Shown: in pieces, positions 1-6,163 of the stretch
Numbering within the stretch: position 1 is the first letter of the stretch
How the letters are laid out: each line of letters starts with the position of its first letter
Assembly: GCA_038924905.1 (NCBI GenBank)
Contig: JBCKUK010000057.1
Location: 1 to 7,325 of the forward strand
Direction: 5' to 3'
Length of the DNA: 7,325 nt
Source: JBCKUK01 sp038924905
GTDB taxonomy: Bacteria > Pseudomonadota > Gammaproteobacteria > Burkholderiales > Methylophilaceae
The notes under the pieces: model-generated
Database searches by the model: none
The model's input: the letters and a program-made list of their open reading frames with translations, nothing else
What the model was told of the DNA's origin: nothing
Program-made: the position numbers and the translations under genes

Positions 1-265
1 ATGATGACATCCCAGAAGATTGTTTTTGTTGTGATTGCTGCTTGCCTTTCAAGCTAATTATCAAAGCCGGACGGGGTTGCAAGCCACGTCCTGCTTTGAA
101 CATATTTAACGCTTTTATTAAAAATAAAGCTGTTTTGACAAAATTGTCAGCTGTAAAAACAACATGGCTTTGATGTGGCGGGGAGGGAGGGAAGGACGGC
201 TGGGGAAAAATCATTCCCCCGGCGCCTTAATCCCTTCTGATTCAGGGCATAAAGCGAATACGGGG
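1..265. other. Intergenic left edge, no supported gene
   Basis: No convincing gene is visible. A plus-strand frame from base 1 encodes 18 codons ending in TAA at 55-57 and reads like a short hydrophobic signal peptide or the tail of a gene. A minus-strand frame from an ATG at 103 runs off the left edge without a visible ribosome site. Neither can be called. The stretch holds a small dyad, TGACAA at 136-141 and TTGTCA at 144-149 with a 2-nt centre. It also has a G-rich plus-strand tract at 180-205 and a 6-bp hairpin (GGGGAA 202-207, TTCCCC 214-219) just beyond the dipeptidase stop codon. The hairpin has no following U-run, so it is at best a weak terminator. Confidence 0.5.
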
Positions 266-1045
266 TCACTCGATAGGAAAATTCAAATAGCTGCTGTCTT
301 GATCTGCAGGATAGGGCTCGTTTCTTAACGTGAAATGCCACCATTCTTCCGCATAATTCTTAAATCCATACTTATCCATAACGTTTTTCAAATAGAGCCT
401 TCTCTTTTGATAGAGAGGCTTAATGAGATTATTCTCATAATGCGAAGCAAGATCAAAAAGATCAAATGATGAACCCATATTAACCGTGCCATCATCAAGA
501 TATTTAATCATAAATCCATCCAACAAGGTTATGTTTCTAGTCACAATTTTGTGTGGAACTTTTCCATCTTTGATGATGGTCAAATCAACCGTACTTCCTC
601 TGCTGTGCCCCGAACGCTTTTCTATGTATCCCAACTCAAACGTTTGTGCCTTATCTACACGTGGATAGTACTGAGCTTTTTTCTTTTGATCTGTAACGTC
701 TTCAGACCACCGTACAAAGTGGTCAACCGCCTGTTGTGGGCGGTAGGCATCGTACACCACCAAACAATACCCGTCTTTTTTTACCTCTTCTTGCACAGCC
801 TTGAGTGCCTCTGCTGCCTCTTTGGTCAACAAAATACAGCTTTTTTTGTAGCCATCTACCGGTGTGCCAAGAAAGTTTTCAGATGTTATGTAGCGCAAAG
901 AAACAAGAATTGTTGGGTCAACTTCACTCAAATCAACAAACCCCATCGACCGTGCGCAATCTGAAAGCGCAGAACTCGAACCCCATGATGCAAAAAGACC
1001 TGAGATAAAAAATAACAGTAAACCAGCACGGCGAACACAATTCAT
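266..1045 (-). CDS. VanX/DdpX-type D-alanyl-D-alanine dipeptidase, exported (peptidase M15D)
   Basis: This 259-residue zinc dipeptidase is predicted to hydrolyse free D-Ala-D-Ala to D-alanine. The zinc-site signature SGHSRGSTVD is at residues 145-154, giving ligands His147 and Asp154. The second half is EWWH at 234-237, with Glu234 as general base and His237 as third ligand. YDAYRP at 98-103 supplies Arg102, the equivalent of the VanX transition-state arginine. By family knowledge the active site is complete. Residues 1-28 look like a signal peptide (RR, then LLLFFISGLFAS, then small residues), so the enzyme should act in the periplasm, unlike cytoplasmic VanX. The start is supported by AAAGGGG at 1052-1058, six bases upstream. 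No vanH, vanA or dipeptide-transport genes are nearby, so salvage or wall turnover is more likely than vancomycin resistance. The gene is clearly AT-richer than the others here, suggesting transfer. The choice between the names vanX and ddpX cannot be made from sequence alone. Confidence 0.93.
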   Translation of the reverse strand: MNCVRRAGLLLFFISGLFASWGSSSALSDCARSMGFVDLSEVDPTILVSLRYITSENFLGTPVDGYKKSCILLTKEAAEALKAVQEEVKKDGYCLVVYDAYRPQQAVDHFVRWSEDVTDQKKKAQYYPRVDKAQTFELGYIEKRSGHSRGSTVDLTIIKDGKVPHKIVTRNITLLDGFMIKYLDDGTVNMGSSFDLFDLASHYENNLIKPLYQKRRLYLKNVMDKYGFKNYAEEWWHFTLRNEPYPADQDSSYLNFPIE

Positions 1046-1084
1046 AAAAAACCCCTTTCTTTATACACACAAAAACAGCTGAGG

Positions 1085-1652
1085 GGCTTCTCTTGCCCAT
1101 TGTGTGAAGTGAATAAGTTGTGTGCTCATGCGCATAGTCCGCTCGGTGTCGGGGCATGTGTCCCCTATTCACGATCTCAAACTGGCGCCCCTTCGCTCCC
1201 GCAGCATTACCCGCGTTCATCGCTACTATGGGCGCCTCCGACTTCCGGTAATCTCTGCCCTCTCCCTCGTTGTTCAGACTTGTCGGAGGGTGCGCATTGT
1301 TCCGCGCCAATTACCGGATCTCCTTGGTTACCGCACAATCGTTGTGTCAGGCTCGATGCGGTCTAACAATCCCGGGTGGTCAGGCACGGCTTGCCCCTTC
1401 AACTTCTCGCCGTGCCCGCTGTTGCCTGCTGGTGTCTTGAAACCATCGGCCCCTTCCAATGCGGTCATTTCGGGACTACAACCGTAACGAGTCGGCTTTA
1501 TCCGTTACCATTGCGCCTCGCCTGCGCATCTGCCTACGCATCAAGCGGCCCATTGACTTCCCAACCTGCAAGGCTAGATACTTGGCCCGTGGCTAGCGGT
1601 TACCAAGGCGGGATTCACACCCGCTAGATTGTGCGGCATTGCCAAGCCGCAA
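1085..1652 (-). mobile_element. Probable 5' fragment of a group II intron (domain I to start of ORF leader), truncated
   Basis: Read on the minus strand, this segment begins near 1652. It contains GCGGGTGTGAATCCCGCC (a typical 5' domain I sequence) inside a 7-bp helix, 1621-1627 with 1593-1599. Other long helices are perfect: 1409-1416 with 1383-1390 (8 bp), 1357-1362 with 1330-1335 (6 bp) and 1310-1318 with 1244-1252 (9 bp), as expected of a large structured RNA. Near its end, a minus-strand frame from a TTG at 1310 encodes KSEAPIVAMNAGNAAGAKG and then RGHMPRHRADYAHEHTT. From memory this resembles the leader before group II intron reverse transcriptases. Homology seems to stop near 1085, 40 bp before the dipeptidase start, and no transcriptase follows, so this is a remnant. 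The exact 5' boundary is uncertain because no clean GUGYG start is visible. Another structured RNA, such as an IscB-associated HEARO RNA, is a less likely alternative. Confidence 0.55.
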
Positions 1653-1656
1653 CCGT

Positions 1657-1675
1657 GTCTGACCCCATTTTTTCT
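1657..1675 (+). repeat. Dispersed motif copy 1 (GTCTGACCCCATTT)
   Basis: The 14-mer GTCTGACCCCATTT at 1657-1670 recurs exactly at 4297-4310. If one mismatch is allowed, the match extends to 19 nt in both copies. This copy lies between the actP stop codon and the 5' end of the intron fragment. The reverse complement, AAATGGGGTCAGAC, resembles a motif I remember seeing repeatedly near REP/RAYT-type (IS200-like) transposases in proteobacteria. That link is recollection and not shown here, since no such transposase is in the window. Confidence 0.6.
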
Positions 1676-1697
1676 CTTGCAGATTGTAGAATTGGTT

Positions 1698-3302
1698 TCA
1701 AGAAGTTTTTCTGTGCGCGGTCGCTAGAAATTCTTCAGCATTACCGCTGGTTTTGGTCAGGTAGGTAACCGCGATCAAGACGAGCAAGGCCAGTGGAATG
1801 CTGTACAGCGCCGGGTTAATCAGGACGGGGATCCCAAAAATCACTTTCGCGCCCGCGAAATTGGCAAAAGTGAATAGTAACGAAGCCAGCAGTCCGACGC
1901 CAATTCCGGCCACGATTCCTTGTATCGTTGCCCGCTTCCACCACAGGGTCGCGATCAGGGCCGGCGCAAATGTGCTCGCGGCGATCCCAAAGCACATGCC
2001 GACCAGAATGGCGACGTTCTGGTCTCTCAGCCAGATCGAGAGGGCAATAGCAAGTAACGTCAACCCGGAGGCCCCCACTTTGGCAAAGATAAGTTGTTCA
2101 TGCTCTCCGCTTTTAGGCTTCAGGATGTTGGCATAAAGGTCATGTGCGAGGCTTCCGGTCATTGAAATCAATAACCCGGTGCTGGTGCTGATCATGGCCG
2201 CCATGGCGGCGACAGCAACAATGCCCAGGAACACCTGCCCGCCGAGCATTTCACTAAGCATTGGCAGGGCCATATTGGTGGCTGTGCCGCGCTCGCCTTC
2301 AGCCAGAAGTTGTACTAATGTCGGATACAGAACATACATTGCCGCTAGTCCAACCAGGAACACCGCGGCAATAAAAGTAGCATAGCCCACTATGGTCAGC
2401 TCAGCGCCTTTTTGGGCGGCTCTTGCATCTCGCACCGTGTAGAATCGTATTAATATATGTGGCAGTCCGAGGGTGCCAAACGCCAGGGCCAGAACCAGGC
2501 TGATTTGATTTGCCAAATTAGGCAGGGCTACCCCCGGCGTCATGGCGCTTGCCGCCTCCGGCATCAGAGTCCGCACCGATGCGATGGCTGCAGCAGCATT
2601 CTCGGCGCCTTTTACCACTTCCACCGCCCCCACCGCGAGCACCGGCGGCACCATCTCCTGGGCCGCTCTTATGATACCGAATGGGTTGCCCCCGAAATGG
2701 ACAATAGTGACAACAACCAGCACTGCCATCAACGCGCCCCAGAGCATGACGCCCTGGATCGCCTGATTATAGGTGGTTCCGCGCATGCCGCCGAAGATCA
2801 CGGCAGTCCCCATCAGCACCCCGGTTGCTATTACCGTGATCAGGTAATCCCAGCCGAGCAATAATTTAAATAAATGCCCGGCTCCCACCATCTGCGGCAC
2901 CAGGTACAGGATGCCGAGGACAAGGGTGCACAACATCGCCACTATTCGCAAATCCGAGCGCTTGCCAAATCGGGCGATTACCGCATCCGCAACCGTGAAT
3001 TTTCCGCTGTTCTTGAGTGGTCCAGCCGCAAGCAGCAGCAGCACTATCCATGCCGCGAAAAAACCAATTCCTATCCACCATCCGTCGATGCCGGTCAGGG
3101 CAATCGCGCCGGCAATCCCTAAGAAAGTGGCCGCACTGGCGTAATCGCCCAGCATGGCGAAGCCATTAAGTTTCCATGATATTTTCCCACCCGCAACATA
3201 GAACTCGCTGGTAGTCTTGGTATACCTTCTGCTGTGGAAAGTTATCCCCAGCACCAGCGCCAGACTTAACGCCACTATTAGCACTGCAATCGGATTTTCC
3301 AT
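1698..3302 (-). CDS. actP: ActP-like cation/acetate symporter (SSS family)
   Basis: This 534-residue inner-membrane protein belongs to the sodium:solute symporter family (TC 2.A.21). Hydrophobic segments run through the whole length, about 13 in all, in keeping with the usual ActP topology. Family signatures are present: GDYASAATFLG at 52-62 in the first core helix, GGMRGTTYNQAIQ at 171-183, TLGLPHILIRFYTVRDA at 277-293, and the Ser/Thr-rich STSTG at 372-376 in the helix expected to carry the sodium site. Predicted role is uptake of acetate or a related short monocarboxylate driven by a cation gradient. The start has AAGGAG at 3311-3316, eight bases upstream. The gene begins 23 bp after the DUF485 gene, the usual YjcH-ActP operon arrangement. 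No acs gene is in the window. Acetate specificity is inferred from family and partner; pyruvate or propionate remain possible. The stop codon is followed within 25 bp by the dispersed motif and intron remnant, with no clear intrinsic terminator. Confidence 0.92.
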   Translation of the reverse strand: MENPIAVLIVALSLALVLGITFHSRRYTKTTSEFYVAGGKISWKLNGFAMLGDYASAATFLGIAGAIALTGIDGWWIGIGFFAAWIVLLLLAAGPLKNSGKFTVADAVIARFGKRSDLRIVAMLCTLVLGILYLVPQMVGAGHLFKLLLGWDYLITVIATGVLMGTAVIFGGMRGTTYNQAIQGVMLWGALMAVLVVVTIVHFGGNPFGIIRAAQEMVPPVLAVGAVEVVKGAENAAAAIASVRTLMPEAASAMTPGVALPNLANQISLVLALAFGTLGLPHILIRFYTVRDARAAQKGAELTIVGYATFIAAVFLVGLAAMYVLYPTLVQLLAEGERGTATNMALPMLSEMLGGQVFLGIVAVAAMAAMISTSTGLLISMTGSLAHDLYANILKPKSGEHEQLIFAKVGASGLTLLAIALSIWLRDQNVAILVGMCFGIAASTFAPALIATLWWKRATIQGIVAGIGVGLLASLLFTFANFAGAKVIFGIPVLINPALYSIPLALLVLIAVTYLTKTSGNAEEFLATAHRKTS

Positions 3303-3325
3303 TGCTGCCGCTCCTTATGCTTTAA

Positions 3326-3616
3326 TTATGGCTGCCTTATTTTTACAAGGTATATTCTGGTCACGACAACACCGATGCCGATAGCTATCCAACCCACCCA
3401 TGCGGCGACAGGAAGGCCCAGCACCATGGTGGCGGCGAGGTCTTTCAACGGCGCGGAGGTTATTATTGCGGCTGTAAAGTAAGTAGCCAAAAAAAGCGCA
3501 AGCAGCGTGCCGCTTAGAATCAGGTCCTTGCGAAACACCGCAGAATCGAAGACTGGTTGTGGCTCCGAGCTACCGCCGTCACTACCCCTGCCTGCTTCGG
3601 ATTCATTTTTCGACAT
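3326..3616 (-). CDS. DUF485 (YjcH-like) small inner-membrane protein
   Basis: This 96-residue protein has a polar, Ser/Gly/Glu-rich N-terminus (1-30) and two predicted membrane helices, about 32-53 and 64-87. It ends in a short basic tail after VVVTRIYLVKIRQP. That layout, and the end of helix 2 running into R-x-Y, fit the DUF485 family typified by E. coli YjcH. Members are nearly always encoded just upstream of ActP-type symporters and are thought to be an accessory subunit or co-regulated partner. Here it is the first gene of the pair, 23 bp before actP and on the same strand. The start is supported by GGGAG at 3625-3629, eight bases upstream. The family match is from length, topology and context rather than a strong motif; DUF4212, the equivalent partner of other SSS symporters, is the main alternative. 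Confidence 0.8.
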   Translation of the reverse strand: MSKNESEAGRGSDGGSSEPQPVFDSAVFRKDLILSGTLLALFLATYFTAAIITSAPLKDLAATMVLGLPVAAWVGWIAIGIGVVVTRIYLVKIRQP

Positions 3617-4069
3617 GCTGTGTGCTCCCGCTTAGAAGGAATGCTTGGCGTGGAAGTGCAACCGGCGCAGTTCGCCTTGCGGCCAGGCCAATCGCCATTG
3701 TGCGACCAGCACAACGGGGTCACACAAACGAAGTCTTGACATATAAGCATGCTCCACAAGGATAGGAATTTCAACGCCACTTTTTGGAGTATCCCGAGTT
3801 TTCAGCCATAGTCAATCCTGGAATTTGTGTCGAAGAACCTGAAAACCCGCCCCTGCTTGCCCGCATTGCAATTCATGAGTGGTCGTTTTGGGGCGGACAG
3901 ACCAGCTTAAACTAGACTAATTTCTGTCTTGACGGAGGGGGCTGCGCTACAGAGGAAGCTATTGCCAAGGCCAAATATAGAGGTCACCTGTGTTACGCCA
4001 GCAACATTGAGGCGCAAGTGCGATTCTCAGTCGCACTAACAAACGCAGGATGAGCTAATGTGCATGCCT
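3617..4069. other. Intergenic region upstream of the DUF485-actP operon, no intact gene
   Basis: No gene can be supported. A minus-strand frame at 3632-3811 is open for 59 codons and stops 15 bp before the DUF485 start, but it has no good start codon or ribosome site and may be a decayed 3' end. Two dyads are visible. One is CCGCCCC at 3847-3853 with GGGGCGG at 3890-3896. The other is a tight 7-bp hairpin, AGTGCGA 4017-4023 with TCGCACT 4031-4037 (7-nt loop). Neither is followed by a U-run on either strand. The operon promoter should lie in this stretch, but I see no clear sigma70 or sigma54 element for the minus strand. Confidence 0.45.
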
Positions 4070-4200
4070 TGGCGTGAAGAGCATCGGAAAGCCGTGTGCG
4101 GGAATTGGGGTTAGCAGGGCTTTTGCGAAGCAAAAACTCGCAAAACTGCATGCACAGTTTGATGAGGGAGGGCTGTCGCAAGGCTGTTCTCTACTCTACC
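4070..4200 (+). mobile_element. 3' end of a group II intron (domains V and VI), remnant
   Basis: On the plus strand, the segment from about 4070 contains a recognisable domain V (4090-4159, described separately). It is followed by GATGAGGGAGGGCTG and then CTCTACTCTACCC at 4190-4200. This is the usual order at the 3' end of bacterial group II introns, where a domain VI-like stretch and a CUACUCUAC-type sequence follow domain V. No reverse transcriptase lies upstream, so only the 3' end remains. The upstream breakpoint lies somewhere near 4050-4075 and cannot be set exactly. A plus-strand reading frame from 4074 to 4274 runs through it, but I regard that frame as accidental. Orientation is opposite to the 5' intron fragment at 1085-1652. 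Confidence 0.68.
4090..4159 (+). ncRNA. Group II intron domain V with an expanded 44-nt terminal loop
   Basis: The 5' strand AGCCGTGT (4090-4097) pairs with 4152-4159, starting with the catalytic AGC triad at 4090-4092. Pairs are A-U, G-U, C-G, a C-A mismatch (4093 with 4156), G-C, U-A, G-C and U-G. A 2-nt bulge on the 3' side (4150-4151) follows, as in canonical domain V. The upper stem GCGG (4098-4101) pairs with CTGC (4146-4149). A normal domain V closes with a GNRA tetraloop. Here the loop spans 4102-4145, 44 nt, beginning GAA and ending A, as if about 40 nt had been inserted into a GAAA loop. The insert contains its own hairpin, TTTTGC 4121-4126 with GCAAAA 4130-4135. The triad is intact. 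The C-A mismatch beside it and the changed loop suggest a decayed or altered ribozyme. Confidence 0.65.
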
Positions 4201-4296
4201 CATTGATTCCCCATATCGAGGAAGTCGTGCCATACAAGAAAGTTATATTCATAATAGCGATGCGCATAGTATAGCCAAGGTTAAGCAATATGTGGA

Positions 4297-4315
4297 GTCT
4301 GACCCCATTTCTTCT
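4297..4315 (+). repeat. Dispersed motif copy 2 (GTCTGACCCCATTT)
   Basis: This is the second exact copy of the 14-mer found at 1657-1670, in the same orientation and 2640 bp away. It is preceded by TGTGGA, so the reverse complement reads AATGGGGTCAGACTCCAC. It lies about 100 bp beyond the end of the 3' intron remnant. A partial echo, TTGGGTCA, occurs at 4349-4356. A 14-nt exact repeat is unlikely, though not impossible, by chance in a window of this size. Confidence 0.6.
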
Positions 4316-4628
4316 AGTGTCCGCGATGCAGCATCAAATAAATTGGGTCATTCATCGAAATTATTTATGCCAGACTCCGGCGCAATCCGAATGCCGCCGC
4401 ACCGCTGCGGCAAGCGCGCAAATACTTGACATTTGCTCATCGTTATCTAACACTGACTTCGCCCTCTCAAAAAAAACCGCGCGCGCCACGAACGCAAGGT
4501 TGGTGCAGAAAAGCATTGCATCATGACAAGGGGCTCGGCGCGGCTTGCCGCGCAGCGGTCCGGAAGCGATGGTCCGGACTGCATACCCGGGCGGACAGGC
4601 CAGCCGCAGAAAAGAACGAAAACAAGTC
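4316..4628. other. Leader region upstream of the YeiH-like gene
   Basis: No gene is supported here. The longer open frame of the transporter can be extended back to 4523, but that part is not protein-like. The region has three clean hairpins. GCCGCA 4396-4401 pairs with TGCGGC 4406-4411. GCGCGG 4538-4543 pairs with CCGCGC 4548-4553. GTCCGGA 4558-4564 pairs with TCCGGAC 4573-4579 (8-nt loop). The last two lie in the likely 5' untranslated region, 64-105 bases before the start codon. A TTGACA at 4426-4431 could be a -35 box, but no good -10 hexamer lies 16-18 bases further on. Confidence 0.4.
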
Positions 4629-4634
4629 AGGAGG
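4629..4634 (+). promoter_or_regulatory. Ribosome binding site that fixes the YeiH-like start
   Basis: AGGAGG at 4629-4634 is a full-consensus Shine-Dalgarno sequence eight bases before the ATG at 4643. It decides in favour of that start over the in-frame ATG at 4523, which would add 40 residues with no membrane or family character and would run through two stable hairpins. Confidence 0.85.
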
Positions 4635-4642
4635 AATCGCAC

Positions 4643-6163
4643 ATGGCTGCACAAAACTGGCGCACGGAAGACTGGACGGTGGTTTACCTTGGGGGGTTGA
4701 TCATTGCGGTTGTCATTGCCCTTTTCAGCTGGAAGGTGATGGACGTAAGGGACCTCGTTCCCACCTACCGCTGGACGACGGACGGTCAGATCGCCTCGCA
4801 AGCGCCGGGGTGGATCAGCACGCTGGATTCCATCGCGAAGGATGCCGAGAAAAGGGGCGAAGGCGGGGTCGTCACGCGCGCAAACGCCCTCAAGGAAGCG
4901 CTTGAGAAAGGCGACAGAAAGGAGATCGAAAAGGCCGCCGACCGGCTGACGCGTCTGGGCCGGGAAACGGTCGCGGGGGCGACGGGCGTGATAATCCACG
5001 GGCATGCCGCAGCCGACCCCGCAGCGAAAGTTTTCACCTGGGGCAACCTCTCCAAGGTTCTCTACCTAGGGATCGCCTGGCTCATCTTCGCCGTCATCGG
5101 AATCAAGTTTATAGGCGGCAAGGCAGGGGCGTTTATCGCGGCCTTTCCAGCGATTTTTCTCCTCGCCTGGCTCTCCCGGTTCCTGGCCGGGAACGGCATG
5201 TTCATAAACTTCGGCATCGAGTACGTTATCTTCGCCCTGTTTCTGGGCCTTTTGATCAGCAACACCATCGGCACCCCCGAGTGGCTCAAGCCGGCGGTCC
5301 AGACCGAGTTTTACATCAAGACCGGGCTGGTCCTCCTGGGGGCGAGCCTGCTCATGTTCGAGATCCTGCAGGCGGGCGCCCTGGGGATCATCCAGGCGGT
5401 GGCCGTGGTGTTCGTCATCTGGTCCTTCTGCTTCTGGCTGTGCAAAAAGCTCAAGGTGGACGACGACTTCGCCGCGATCCTGTCCTCGGCAGTGGCCATT
5501 TGCGGCGTCTCGGCGGCCATCGCCATCTGCGGCGCGATCAATGCGGACAAGAAAAAACTCTCCTATGTCGTCGCGCTGGTGCTGATCGTCGCGGTGCCGA
5601 TGATGGTGGTCATGCCGTGGATCGTCAATGCAACCGGGATGGACCACCTTGTGGCGGGCGCCTGGATCGGCGGCACCCTGGATACCAGCGCCTCGGTGGT
5701 CGCCGCGGGGGGCCTCATCAGCGACGCGGCCATGAAGACCGGGGTCATCGTCAAGTTCTCCCAGAACGCGCTGATCGGCGTGGCGGCATTCATCCTGGTG
5801 ATCTGGTGGACCTACAAGAACGCCGGGGCCGGGGGCGAGCGGCCGAGTCCGAGCATCATCTGGGAGCGTTTCCCCAAGTTCATCCTGGGGTTCCTGGCGG
5901 TATCGCTAGTGTTCTCGTTCTTCCTGCACATTGACGTGGTGGACGGCACCCGGGCAGTGTTTGGCGAGTTCCGCACCTGGTGGTTTGCCCTCGCGTTCAT
6001 CTCCATCGGATTGGAGGCCCGCTTCATGGACCTGGCGGGGATGGGCAGGGGCCGGCCGGCGCTGGCCTTTATCGCAGCGCAGACCGTCAACATCTTCTGG
6101 ACGCTGCTGCTCGCCTATTTGCTGTTCAGCGGCGTCATTTTCCCCCAGCCGGATATCCGGTAA
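4643..6163 (+). CDS. YeiH-type (UPF0324) putative sulfate/sulfite exporter with N-terminal extension
   Basis: This 506-residue inner-membrane protein belongs to the UPF0324/Cons_hypoth698 family, to which E. coli YeiH (about 350 residues) belongs. The family core occupies about 135-500 and carries ICGVSAAIAICGAI at 286-299, GGTLDTSASVVAAGG at 343-357, KFSQNALIG at 371-379 and AFISIGLEARF at 451-461, among roughly ten hydrophobic helices. Residues 1-130 are extra: one helix at about 12-30, then a hydrophilic, Lys/Glu-rich segment (35-130) likely to form a small folded or helical domain. The family is annotated as a putative sulfate or sulfite-related exporter, but direct evidence for the substrate is thin, so treat it as an anion exporter of unknown specificity. 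No LysR regulator or sulfur gene adjoins it. Codon use is strongly GC-rich, unlike the dipeptidase. The C-terminus looks complete, and an insertion sequence follows the stop codon at once. Confidence 0.9.
   Translation: MAAQNWRTEDWTVVYLGGLIIAVVIALFSWKVMDVRDLVPTYRWTTDGQIASQAPGWISTLDSIAKDAEKRGEGGVVTRANALKEALEKGDRKEIEKAADRLTRLGRETVAGATGVIIHGHAAADPAAKVFTWGNLSKVLYLGIAWLIFAVIGIKFIGGKAGAFIAAFPAIFLLAWLSRFLAGNGMFINFGIEYVIFALFLGLLISNTIGTPEWLKPAVQTEFYIKTGLVLLGASLLMFEILQAGALGIIQAVAVVFVIWSFCFWLCKKLKVDDDFAAILSSAVAICGVSAAIAICGAINADKKKLSYVVALVLIVAVPMMVVMPWIVNATGMDHLVAGAWIGGTLDTSASVVAAGGLISDAAMKTGVIVKFSQNALIGVAAFILVIWWTYKNAGAGGERPSPSIIWERFPKFILGFLAVSLVFSFFLHIDVVDGTRAVFGEFRTWWFALAFISIGLEARFMDLAGMGRGRPALAFIAAQTVNIFWTLLLAYLLFSGVIFPQPDIR

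Noticed and set aside
1..103. Short frames at the left edge (1-57 plus; 2-103 minus)
   Set aside because: They are too short, have no ribosome site or recognisable family, and the window edge hides most of any real gene.
933..1310. A 125-codon minus-strand frame upstream of and overlapping the dipeptidase
   Set aside because: Its first part reads like a group II intron ORF leader, and its last 40 or so codons run into the dipeptidase gene out of frame. It is a remnant plus chance extension, not a gene.
1085..1652. The structured segment as an IscB-associated HEARO RNA
   Set aside because: No IscB-like nuclease follows on the same strand, and the GTGTGAATCCCGCC sequence plus the intron-type ORF leader fit a group II intron better. 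A covariance-model search would settle it.
3632..3811. A 59-codon minus-strand open frame ending just before the DUF485 start
   Set aside because: There is no good start codon or ribosome site and no family I recognise. Composition is plausible for a decayed gene end, but this cannot be supported.
4426..4454. TTGACA at 4426-4431 as a sigma70 promoter for the YeiH-like gene
   Set aside because: With 16-18 bp spacing the -10 candidates match the consensus at only three of six positions.
4361..5005. A 214-codon minus-strand frame
   Set aside because: It lies antisense to the start of the YeiH-like gene and its leader. GC-rich genes commonly create such frames, and the product is low-complexity and Arg/Pro-rich.
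5066..5934. Long alternate frames inside the YeiH-like gene on both strands (5066-5647 minus, 5281-5934 plus)
   Set aside because: They are shadows of a GC-rich gene with repetitive Arg/Gly/Asp-rich translations. The real frame carries all family motifs.
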